From Coniella vitis (taxonomy: Eukaryota > Ascomycota > Sordariomycetes > Diaporthales > Schizoparmaceae), in the NCBI GenBank assembly GCA_011317545.1, contig WUJK01000009.1:868001-932000 (forward strand): a stretch of DNA of 64,000 nt, in the 5' to 3' direction. The notes under the pieces were generated by a model. That model searched no databases, was not told where the DNA came from, and was given only the letters and a program-made list of their open reading frames with translations. Below are positions 23,937-34,123 of this stretch, one piece after another; the first letter of the stretch is position 1; the number at the start of each line of letters is the position of its first letter. Position numbers and translations under genes: made by a program.

Positions 23937-25774
23937 TTAGGAGGGTATGCACTGAGAGTAGTAGGCGTTCTGAACAGTGCAAGTGTAGCCAGAGACACAG
24001 CCGGTGGAACCGGTGTAGCCAATACCACCGCACTGGCCGTAAGCGCCAACGGTGCCAGTGGTCACGGCAGTTGTGGACGTGGTCTTGGTCGAGGTGGTGG
24101 ACGACTTGCTCGAGGTGGTGGTCTTGGTCGAGGTGGTGAGCGTGGTGCTCGAGCTGCTGCCGGTGCCGGTGCTGCCCGTGAAGGTCGAGTTGATGGCGCC
24201 AAATTTGATGTTGGAGTAGATGACCTTGGCGCCCGGGTCGGAGGACTCAATATCGCTCGGAACACCCGAGCTGGTCGAGCAGGAGCCGCGGACGGAGCCA
24301 GGAGTGGTGGAACCAACGGGGTAGGTCGAGTCGAGCCAGAGCATGTCGGCGTAGTAGTCGTCCCACAGCGAGAGGACGAGGACCATGGGTGCGGCCAGGG
24401 CCTCACTCACGCCGGCCCAGCCACCCTTGGCGGCGAAGGAGCCCTCGGCATCAAAGGCAGTGGCCTGGGCGGTGCAGTAGGCGGAAGTGAGCGAGTTGTA
24501 GGCGGTCGTTCCGGCAATGGTTGAGTACGAGTTGGGGATGACCTCGCCGTTCTGGACATAGTAGCGACGGATCTCGGACAAGGAACCGCCAGACTCGAGG
24601 AACTGAGTGACAACGGTGAAAGGCGCCGAGGTGTCAACGGTCAGACCATCGCCGTAGAAGGTGGTGTCACCCTGGCGGTAGCTGTTGAAGTCACAGCCAT
24701 CGGGGTCACACTCGCCACTGTAGCGATAAGCGGAGCCGCTGTAGGTGCCTCCGCAGGCTGTGCCGTTGCAGATAACGGGCTCAATGCTCTCGCACGGGTG
24801 TGCTGTGTAGGCAGTGCTGTAAGAGTTGGCCTCCCACACGTCCTGTAGTGCAGCGTCAGTTGTGTTTCGGCATTGAGGATAGAAGTATAGTGACTGACCA
24901 TCTCGGGGCAGCAGGATCCCAAGTCACCAGTGCCAGTGTTGGCATTGTTGCTCGAGGCTTCCCAGCCTTCTACGTTGGCCTATGAATGATACCGTCAGTC
25001 ACCAGTCCGCACAATCTGTCCTACCCGCCCCGATATATGTTCTCACCTCGCCACCGATAAACTTCAAGTCACGTGGGCCTAGGTGTACAAGTTAGAGAGT
25101 GTCATTCATGAGCCAAGTGGATCTCGGGTGCTTACACTGAGAGTCGCAGTATCCCGTGCCGTAGGCAGCACCAGCCTTGTTGCCAGAGTACTCCGAGAGA
25201 CCACCATCAGCCTCCATGGAGACAAAGTACAAAGCGCCGTTCAGGCCGCACTAGAAGACATGTGTCAATGCCGCGAAAGGAATACAAGAAGGAGTGCTAC
25301 AAAACTTACACCCAGGTTGCTGACGTCCACGTCAAAGGTAAACTCCTTGCCCAGGAGAGTGAATGTCTCATACTCAGTGGCAGAAGCCATGAGGTACAAG
25401 CGTGACCCGACGTTTTTGCCGTTGCTGTTGTCAGTGACAAAGTCCAGCGTCAGAGCAGAGCCGCTGGACGTCACACCGTAGGTCGCGGAGTAGTCGGCGC
25501 CATCCAGACAGCAGTCCTGGGCGCACGTCGTGTCCGTGCTGCAGATTGAAGTGTCCCACGTGTTGCCCGTGTAGCAGTTGGTGGACGAGTTGACGTCGTG
25601 GATCCAGCGCCAGTTGGAGTCGATGACAACCGAGCCCGTGTTCGTGGTGCAGGAACCAGCAGCCGTGCAGGTCTGCCACGTGAGGCTGGGCTTCGACTCG
25701 GTGTTCAGAGTGCAGACTTGTTGGGCCTTGACGGTGGCCACAAGGGCGCTGATGGCAGCAAGCTTGCTGTACAT
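23937..25774 (-). CDS. cbh1: GH7 cellobiohydrolase (Cel7A/CBH1 type) with C-terminal CBM1
   Basis: Secreted exo-cellulase that releases cellobiose from cellulose chain ends. Five exons: 25774..25310, 25250..25136, 25078..25047, 24979..24899 and 24842..23937, with four introns of 56-67 nt, giving 532 aa. A signal peptide (MYSKLAAISALVATVKA) is followed by mature QQVCTL. The GH7 domain runs to about residue 450. The catalytic motif PEMDVWEANS holds Glu230 (nucleophile), Asp232 and Glu235 (acid/base) by analogy with Trichoderma Cel7A. A Ser/Thr-rich linker leads to a C-terminal CBM1 (about 497-532, GQCGGIGYTG ... YYSQC) that binds crystalline cellulose. The exon 3-4 junction (CPRDLKFIGGE then ANVEGWEASS) is exactly family-like. 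A TATA box lies 168 bp upstream. A GH3 beta-glucosidase about 8 kb away would handle its product. Confidence 0.95.
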
Positions 25775-28126
25775 CTTGTTCGAAATCCCAAGACTGTGGG
25801 ACTGGACCAGAGGGGAAATGCCGGGAGGAGGAGCAGGAGGTAATGGAAGAAGAAGACCAGAGCGAGTGCTTCTTGTCTGTCAACACTAGGCTGTGGTGCA
25901 GAAGGGTCAGAAAGATTCGAGCAAGATGCGAGCAACGACTTCTTTTATATACAGTCCAACTGCTGGTTGCTTCAAGGGCGCCTTGGCCCTCAGCCTTCAA
26001 ACCTGGACAACGGCACGCGCTGCCGGAAGGAACATGCCGAGCGATGAGCAATGGAGCGGTCGGTGTCTTTGTCCCAAGAAGGAGGGAAATACGGCCCAGT
26101 GAAGCGGACACAGAGACCTGCGAGGATGCAGAGCACTTCCACAACGCGGGACGCGACTTTGGCCGTGAATAATGGAGTCGATATGAACAGCCCCTTCAGG
26201 AATCGGCACCAGACGGCAGTCGGCCCGCGTAGAAGTCGAGCTTGAGGTATGATGGATCAGCAGGAGTAGGCCAAGTATACAGCAACCTCATCCTGGGACA
26301 TCCAAGACTGAGCTATCAGCCGAACTGGAGGCATAGTTGGGCAAGGGCATGAGAGCTATCGTGAGCCTGCATTGTCCTTGGGTGGGTCGCTCAAGTGCAA
26401 GTGGCTTGGGGCGAGGGCAAAGTACCGTTTGGGCAACGGAGCTTCTGCCTGGCCGTCTGAGCTTCCGAGGTGCTCTTTGAGGGCAGCCATGAATGAGCAG
26501 AGTCGCGCCGAGCGTTTGCCCCTGACGACCATTGCCCAAGATAGCGAAGGGCCAGTGCGTAGTCGCCTCGCTCATGATGCGCGCCTCGCATTGGTCTGCA
26601 GCAGCGCAGGCTTGTGCCATGGGAGAAGCATGTCATGTGGTCCGCCATGGTTGCAGGCGAAGAGTATACCTACGTACTTTGGTCAGCCAAGCTTCCTATG
26701 TGACAAGTCGTAGACGTGGATTTGGCGTACCATGTAGAGTTCTGCGATTGGAGGGCTTTCCCCTGTTCAGGCCAGAAGCAGCAATGCGGAGGTCTGATAC
26801 CCGAACGTGACATAAGGCTGCGCCTTTGGAAGCGCCAGCATGGCTCGGGTACATGGCGACTATGATCGGAGTGGCATCAGTAGTCCAAAAGCAAAGGCAA
26901 GGAGAGAACCGCCACTTAATGACGGCTCTGTGCTTGACAAGACCACTTTGAGACGCTCCGAACTTCCATTTTGGGAACAAAGTGCTTATGTGCAGGGACA
27001 AGCCACGGGATTCCGGACTGGCAGGCCAGCTTTGTGGGCCCCGCGTCTGTCTGTCTGTCTGTCTGCTTCTACGAGCCAACAGTGTACTACTAGTATAGTA
27101 GGACAAGCGAGCATGTGGCGCTCCTAGACGCGCATCTGGCATGCGGCTCCTAAAGCCGCCACAGCCAGTGGCTCGGACATAGTATGCTTGCTGTGCGTCA
27201 GCATGTACTACGTACACCGATGTGGGTTTCGTAATGACAACGGCTGGAAGTTTTGCGTATGCACAACTCGGGTTGCGAATAGTGTCAATAACTATCTGCT
27301 TAGAGTTCCAATTTGGAGAACGTGAACCGCCGGTATAATCCGGCTGTTGCCGCTCCTATGTAACTCAACCACGTCAGTTAGATTGCGAGCTTCGGCGGAC
27401 AGAGTAAAGCAAGCTTTGAGGTTTTCCAGACTTGGTGCATGTTGTCAAAACAAATTCTGCTGTCGGGACCCTGACATGTCGATCTCAAAAGACAGGCCAG
27501 TTGGCAATTTCGAAAAGAGGACAACTGGTTGGCTCAGAGACACCACCAGTCTGAACCCTGGCTACCGAAGCACAAACCAGTCTCTCCAGTGACGCCTCCT
27601 CCAACAAGGCATTGAGCGCCGTTTTGTGGTAGCAGGTGGCAATGCACAACAAGAGCAGGACAGCTCGCTGGTCGCTGGCCGTTGGCGGCTTACGCAATTT
27701 TCATTTTTCTTTTCACCTCTCCAGCCAGACACAAATAAACGTGTCCAAAGTGTCCGACTCCCGTGGTTCTGGGTATATTGTCAAGATAACCAAGTCGAAT
27801 GCGGTTGTAGAAAAGCAGTGCAACTGATCTGGAGCAGCCGAAGGCGCGCCGCTAAAGGAAGACCCCGCGAATTGTAGTGAGAAATACTCAACTAGTCGTG
27901 GTGTGATGCCGCGTTGACTCAACAAAATCAACTCCAGAACGCTTTTGGACAGGCTCTGGAGCATCAGCTAGTTTAAAAGCCAGATTGCTCGCTTTATTGG
28001 TAATGTACCAGCTATCCTCTTGAAACTCAGCTTTCAGTCGCAAAATATCTTCCAAACATATGTCACAAAACCGCAGACCGTGCCCAGCTTTATTGCAAGC
28101 CGCAGTCAAAGCACAGAAAGTCCACC
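25775..28126. other. Intergenic: cbh1 promoter region and gene-free DNA
   Basis: About 2.35 kb. The first few hundred bases should be the cbh1 promoter. The rest shows only scattered short frames of Arg/Ser-rich composition, typical of non-coding DNA. A (GTCT)5 repeat lies at about 27045-27065 and one TACATAGTA-type copy at about 27179-27186. Confidence 0.5.
25942..25951 (-). promoter_or_regulatory. TATA box of the cellobiohydrolase gene
   Basis: TATATAAAAG on the minus strand, 168 bp before the cbh1 ATG, as is usual for highly expressed fungal cellulase genes. Confidence 0.6.
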
Positions 28127-28864
28127 ATGAGTTTCTTCAATGTAGAAGATGGTGATGGCGGCTCAGCCGCAGACCGCATCGCAGTCGTGGCGGTGATGGC
28201 GTATGCATTTTGCTGGATTCCGATTATGGTAAGTCTGGCCGATAGTATCTGTTGCAACGTGTTGTACTGGCACAGAAAGCAAAGGACGCGCGATGTGCCA
28301 TCGAGTGCTTGTTCTGCGATCTCCGACAGTCAAAGCCTGGGGCTGTTGACACATGGAACTTAGGTTGTCTGGAAAATAATCTCGGTCGTTCGCCGTCGAT
28401 ACCGGAGCATGGACGAAGGTAACATGCCAGTCACCACAAACAATGCCGACCCCGAGAAGCAGCCTTACCGACCCGAATCGGCACTGGCTGGACATTACAA
28501 AGCAGGAATGCCTTACCTCGTCGAAGAGCAGAAGCATGGACGCTCGAAGCACTTGCCTCATTCAGGTCAGGCAAACGACAGACAGAACCTGTCCATCATT
28601 GAAGAAGCAAGCCGTCACAACCCCAGCCGATACGCCAGTCGCGCCCGCCACGAGGCAAAGCCCTCGAGTCAGAGGACCAGACAGAACACCAGTGTAGAGG
28701 ATGGCGGCACTCATCGTCCAAGGCAGACGGAAAAGAAGCGTCAATATGGTTCGAGCTCAAGGGAGCAGCGCAGCCGCCACGCTGCAGAGAACCATGGGAA
28801 TTCCACGTCTAAGCAAGCGCGTCGCCACCAGAGCCGACCGAACGAGTCGGAAACCCACCTTTGA
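28127..28864 (+). CDS. Small single-pass membrane protein, function unknown
   Basis: I do not recognise this gene, but it has the marks of a real one. The ATG sits in an excellent CCACCATGA context. Exon 1 is 28127..28228, followed by a GTAAGT donor. Using the acceptor CTTAG at 28363 (intron 28229..28363, 135 nt) joins two open frames exactly in phase and removes the stop at 28361, giving 200 aa. The product has a short acidic N-terminus, a hydrophobic segment at about residues 18-43 (IAVVAVMAYAFCWIPIM joined to VVWKIISVV), then RRRYR, which predicts an Nout/Cin single span. The remaining 150 residues are very hydrophilic (Arg, His, Ser, Gln, Glu), probably disordered and cytosolic. An alternative acceptor at 28275 would give an 82-aa product with a different C-terminus. 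Transcripts or orthologues are needed to choose. Confidence 0.5.
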
Positions 28865-30581
28865 GATTGTAGAGGCACACTCCGTGCTGTGCACCACCAG
28901 GGACAGTGCCACAGGTTGGGAGCGGGATACGACGACTTTCAGCAGTCATGCTGCTGCTGCTCGCACGAGTTGTGTTGCAGTATCAGCGAAGGATGGGGAA
29001 CGGGTAGGGCGGTCCGAGAGCGGGATGCACGCATCTTGCTTTAGATCTCGGATGCTGTTCCGAAAAGTGTCAGCCGGCTATGCTTGGCTCAAAAATCTCG
29101 ATCTCTTCTGCGTCGTGTGAACACAGGGCAGTGAGGGCCGACAAGCGTGTTGAGTTTTGATTCCCGCACGTCGACGAGATCGCACCCGGCATTCTCCATA
29201 GCAGCTACAGATGAATTTGTTGGCTTTAGCAACCTACAAGATCATATATGGACCATCCTCTTTTCAAAATGCTTCACCTCCAAACTTCTATCGTTCGATT
29301 TACTGCTTGTCGCGACAGCCACCCGAGAACCGGGCTTGGCCCTTTGGACTTGGCTGAGAGCCCAGCCACCGGATGAGTGCGCTTTTCGTAGTTTTTTTTC
29401 GGGGGAACGTGACCGACAGACGGCCGTCTTTCTCGTATTGTGGACCCAAAGACTGGCCTGCAGGCTGCGGGTGAAGCTGTCATTTCATCGGCAAAGCAGG
29501 CCGTTGCTGCCGACGGAGACAAGGGTTGTTGGGGGGCCACAACAGCACAGAACTTGAGACGGCGGCGTGGCAAAAAGCAGCGGATGAGAAGTAGAAATGT
29601 AACAGGCACTGGCTTCGCTGAGATGCAATATTTTGTGCAACAACAGCGGCGTGGATGGCCTGAACAGGTATCGGCGTCGAAGTGGTGGTGATGTCGGAGG
29701 GGAGAATTGCAGTTGCCCTCGGAAGCAACCCTTCCTTCCCTTTCGTCTCAGTTGGCCTTAGCGCCTAGGCGGGAGCTTCCTCTCCTGCAGCCACAGGCCC
29801 CAGCCACCAAAGTCACTGCAGCCACTGCAGCCACCCGATATGCTGTGCTACGCACTCAGGCACTGTGACTGCGATGCTTGTGGGGCTGGCCTTTGGCATC
29901 GGACGCCATCGCGAGTTTGTTGCCTTGTGGACCTTTCTGCCCATCTGCTCTCAACTGATGCTTTTCAGAATCTCACACCACCGCCCGTTGTACCAGTCAT
30001 TTCTAACCTGTATGCATAGCTCTTGCACGATGGCCGTCTTTAACACCACCACAGCCGACCGACCACATTCTGTTGCGCCTTCACTTGTAGGCTAGCCGTC
30101 GATCCTGCTTTCGAGACGCTCGTCTTAAAATCTTCCCGAGTCTTGATACAGCTCCAGAGGGTCTTTTAGTCGGAGAAAAGCCCGTGGAAATACGTCTTGG
30201 CACCGTGCAGCAGCTTTGCCATAACGCTCCCGGGGAGGGGGATTCTGGTTAAAGTGTACAAGAGGAAATGGTGTGTTGGAGCTTTTGAGGTCTCGAAGTT
30301 GTTTTCCTTTGTCTCTGTCGGTCTCTTGCATTTCTGTACGACAACGAAACAACCACGGAGAAGAGGCCCTGTCAACTTCTGCAGGTCCGCGGTCAGCAGC
30401 GGCACAAGGTGGTGTGGAGTGCAACCAGACGCCGCTGCCGACCGGCTTGCCTATCTCTCTCTAGCATGTCTTCCCTTGCTGTCGTACTTGGACTGCGTCT
30501 CCGAGATTGTCGCTTTTCCTTTGAGCAACTGTGCTTGTTCTCGAGCCCCGTAACATCTTGTCTGGCCCTCGAGACAACAAT
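28865..30581. other. Intergenic: no gene seen
   Basis: About 1.7 kb between the small membrane-protein gene and the M24 peptidase gene, both on the plus strand. Several open frames exceed 100 codons, but their composition (Arg/Ser/Cys-rich, no domain resemblance) does not support them. Confidence 0.5.
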
Positions 30582-32111
30582 ATGTGGCGTCCTATCAGGT
30601 ATGCTGTTGTGCTGGCTTGCTTTGCCCTGTTCCAGGATAGTAATGCCTCGGCCGACGCTACCAAATCACCCCAGTTCCAGTCTCTGCCGTCCTTGCGAGA
30701 GCAAGCCAGCCTGCTCAATGCGTGGACTGAGGAGCGCAAAGCGTTGGTTCCTGGAATCCTGTCCAAGTACAAGGTCGATGCCTGGTTGGTTCGTGCATAC
30801 CCCTCGCCCGTGTTGCTCGGATGGCTGAGTTGCTCTGCTGACATGGGACACAGATCAGCCAACGGGAATATGCCGAGGACACTGTCTTTTGGGCGCTTAA
30901 AAGCTTCACGCAGTTCTCAGCTCGTCGGCGTACCACACAGCTCTTCCTAGCGAATGCCACAGAGGGCTCGCCCTCGGCTTACTCATGGATTGATAACACG
31001 CCTCTGGTCTGGTCGGAGCTCCGGGCTGTCTTGCAAGACCAGCAACCTCGTAGCATTGCACTCAACACTCATTCGGAGCTGGCCTTTTCTGGCGGTCTGC
31101 ACGCTGGCGAACGAGATGCCATTGAGGCGTCTTTGGGCAAGGAGTGGGCGGACAAGTTCGTTCTCGAGCCCATGATCGCTGTCGAGCTTGTCGCCACCAT
31201 GGTTGATTCGCGTCTGGACTGGTACCGCAAAATGATGGAGACGGCCTGGGCCATCATAGACGAGGCCTTCAGTACCAAAGTCATCCGTCCAGGTGCGACG
31301 ACTGCCCAGGACGTTGAGTGGTGGATGAGGGAAAAGATTCAAGCACTCAACTACACAACTTGGTTCCAGCCTAGCGTGTCCATCTTGACAGAGAACGACT
31401 GCAGCATGTGTTCCTCCACCGCGGACCGGGAACCAGAGGTGTCAGCCTTGGGTCAGCCTGATGCGCCGGCACACCTGATCCAGTTTGGGGACATTCTGCA
31501 TTGCGACTTTGGAGTGACGGCCCTCGGGCTCAACACTGACACGCAACACCTTGCATACGTGCTGCAGCCTGGGATGGCTGAATCCGACATCCCACAAAGT
31601 ATGCTAATCGGGTTGCAGAAAGCCAATAGACTGCAAGACATGACACGGGCCCATATGAAAATCGGCTTGACGGGCAACGAGATCCTCAAGAATATTCGTG
31701 CCCAAATGAAGGACGAAGGAATCGAAGGGAGGATCTACTGTCACCCGACGGGCGAATTTGGCCACAGTGCAGGTTCCGTGATTGGTAAGTTAAGTCACAT
31801 GTTACACCATGAGTTCCGCCCCGGTTTGTCCTGTGATGCTAAGTGCCGTGGTAGGAATGACCAATCTTCAAGACGAAGTGCCTTTCTTGGGAGACCTGCC
31901 GCTGCTCAAGAACACTTATTACAGCATCGAGCTGTATGCTGAACACTACGTCCCAGAAAAGAACATGACTGTCATCTTTCCGCAGGAAGAGGATGTCTAC
32001 TGGAGCGAAAAGAGTCAGTCATGGGAATGGGTGTACGCACGGCAGTCCCAATACCTGTTTATCCACGCTACGAACGACAATCCACCCGCGGCACCTGAAG
32101 CTGAGCTATAG
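30582..32111 (+). CDS. Secreted M24-family metallopeptidase (Xaa-Pro aminopeptidase-like)
   Basis: Predicted 464-aa peptidase of the pita-bread (M24) fold, which usually removes N-terminal residues with two bound metal ions. Exons are 30582..30788, 30854..31784 and 31855..32111 (introns 65 and 70 nt). An N-terminal hydrophobic segment (IRYAVVLACFALF) looks like a signal peptide, so it probably works in the secretory route or outside the cell. Candidate metal ligands are Asp287 (HCDFG), Asp298 (NTDTQH), His373 (GEFGHSAG) and Glu residues in exon 3 (SIELY and the QEEDVYW region). The first intron's GTTCGT donor is not the commonest form; it was chosen because it keeps the frame (DAWL joined to ISQREY). 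The exact substrate is not evident. The SDR gene follows on the same strand. Confidence 0.85.
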
Positions 32112-32911
32112 TGTCAAATGCAGCAAAATTCCAGCTCTTATGAACTAGTTGTACGGATTTTGCCAGGAGGGCCTCGTCTCGGACACTCGTATAGTATTAC
32201 TCTAGCATCAATAGCCTTTTCGAGCCTTTTCGTCATATGCCGATTCTTCAATATCCATTCAAAGCAGAGTAAGAGGGAATATGTTGCAGATCGAAAATCG
32301 CCCTTCAAGACGGAGTCAGTAAAGGCAGGATCCCTACATCAATACGCACCGCAACTACAGCTCATCAAAGGATATTCAGACGCCCTCCGTAATACGCCAC
32401 GCTTTGTGCTTGCATGGATCGGTGACCATACGGCGCTGTGTATACTTCGCATGTCTTCCACCAGATGTAACTGGAGGACCACCAGGGCTGCCAGGTAGAT
32501 TCAGGTCCGGACTGGTGGGCCAACTTCGACAACAGGACTTTGCAGACGCATCTACGAAGTGACTTGTGAAAGCATCTTGCCACGTGCAGTCAATCTCTAC
32601 AATATCCAGTCACATGCGGGTTTCCCCAACATCCTCGACAGTACATCAACCTCCCCTTTTCTGTTACCGACCCGGATGCAACCTCGGCATCCATAAAATG
32701 AGGGCAGCGGGGTTTGGGCAGAGTCTGGTTTCGATCTGGTCTAAGGTTCTCTTATGTCTTCCTTTTCAACTGCCTAGTAATAGACATAGTGTTGAAAACT
32801 CGGTTCTCGATCGTTGCGAGCTCTGTTCATCCTATCCAAATTGGACTGGGCGATCTGACACCATTCAGCCAACCTAGGAAACACCAACATATTGCAACTG
32901 GCGAGCACAGT
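32112..32911. other. Intergenic: M24 3' flank and SDR upstream region
   Basis: About 800 bp. The SDR frame extends upstream to an ATG at 32714, but that extension lacks family resemblance, so I treat it as leader. A 126-codon frame at 32118-32498 is not supported. Confidence 0.5.
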
Positions 32912-33952
32912 ATGGCCATCAATCGCATCATCAGGCCTCTGGCCCTGGCCTCACTTCTCGCTACCCTCCTCTATGCCCCTCCTGAAGTCTTGGAGCAATA
33001 CCTAGGCTCAAGATTCGTCCATAGGACCTGGCCAACTTTCATCAAGCCTGTCATCAAGGCGCTGATTGGGTTTGGGATCGTCCAGACACTGAACCGGTCG
33101 CTGAACGCTTGGGCAACCAACAATTGGCGCATCTCCTCGTCGCCGTCCCAAGGAGGATGGAACTGGCCCAACGAGATCGCCGTGGTAACAGGAGGATGTA
33201 GCGGGATCGGCCTAGCGCTCGTCGATGGTCTAACAGCCAAAGGCATCCGCACAGCAGTCCTGGATATCAACGAGCCGCCCCCCTTGCTGCAAGCCAATCC
33301 AAGGGCATTCTTTTTCCGCTGCGACGTCAGCTCACTCAGCAGCGTAGTCCAGGCTGCCGAGGCGGTGCGCAAGGAGCTGGACGGCGAGCCCTCGATACTC
33401 ATCAACAATGCAGGCATCGCCCGCGTCAACAAGATCCTCGACGTGACGGAGCATGACCTCCAGAGGTCTGCTGGCGTCAACATGTTGGCGTTGTGGTACA
33501 CGACCCAGCAGTTCCTGCCGTCCATGGTGCGCAGCAACAAGGGCCACGTAGTCACGCTTGCCAGCCTGGCCAGTTACATTGCTCTCACGGGCTCCGTCGA
33601 GTACAGTGCCACCAAAGCAGGGGCGCTGGCGTTCCATGAAGGGCTTGCCTGCGAGCTCAAGCACGTCTACGAGGCCCCCGGCGTGGCGACGAGCATTGTG
33701 CACCCAAATTTTGTGCGCACGCCCTTGGCGGAACCGTTCCGGCCATACATCGAGAAGGCGCAAAAGATGCTGGCGATCCAAGACGTGGTGGATCCGTTGC
33801 TGCGGCATATCTATAGTGGGCGTGGCGGGCAGCTCATTATACCGCAGAATCAGAGCTATCTGAGTAGTCTGCGGGGGTGGCCAAACTGGTTGCAAGAGAT
33901 GGTGCGCGATGGGTATGGTAGAAATGCTGCCCAGTTATTGCGTCAAAATTGA
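32912..33952 (+). CDS. Short-chain dehydrogenase/reductase, membrane-anchored (retinol dehydrogenase/17-beta-HSD11-like)
   Basis: NAD(P)-dependent oxidoreductase of 346 aa in a single exon. An N-terminal hydrophobic stretch (PLALASLLATLLYAPP) suggests a membrane or lipid-droplet anchor, as in the human DHRS3/17-beta-HSD11 group. The Rossmann fold shows TGGCSGIG at residues 93-100 (cofactor binding) and NNAG at 165-168. The active-site YSATK has Tyr231 and Lys235, with the catalytic Ser in the ASLASYIALTGS stretch just before. The start at 32912 (MAINRIIRP) was chosen over ATG 32714 because this is where homologues begin. Likely substrates are lipophilic alcohols or ketones such as sterols or retinoid-like molecules, but the sequence does not fix one. 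Confidence 0.88.
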   Translation: MAINRIIRPLALASLLATLLYAPPEVLEQYLGSRFVHRTWPTFIKPVIKALIGFGIVQTLNRSLNAWATNNWRISSSPSQGGWNWPNEIAVVTGGCSGIGLALVDGLTAKGIRTAVLDINEPPPLLQANPRAFFFRCDVSSLSSVVQAAEAVRKELDGEPSILINNAGIARVNKILDVTEHDLQRSAGVNMLALWYTTQQFLPSMVRSNKGHVVTLASLASYIALTGSVEYSATKAGALAFHEGLACELKHVYEAPGVATSIVHPNFVRTPLAEPFRPYIEKAQKMLAIQDVVDPLLRHIYSGRGGQLIIPQNQSYLSSLRGWPNWLQEMVRDGYGRNAAQLLRQN

Positions 33953-34123
33953 GGGCACAGTCACGGTGACGGAGTCTACAGCCAATCCGTTGTTAATTGT
34001 GAGCGCAACTGTTCTGGAGATGGGCACGTCGATTCCAATTTCACCAAAGGGTTGATTTTTCCCTAATCAGCCCTTTTCTTTTCTATTGCGCATAGGGCAG
34101 TTGACAGGATACGTTCATTCTAT

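Noticed and set aside
32118..32498. 126-codon frame downstream of the M24 gene
   Set aside because: Random-looking composition and no leader or domain.
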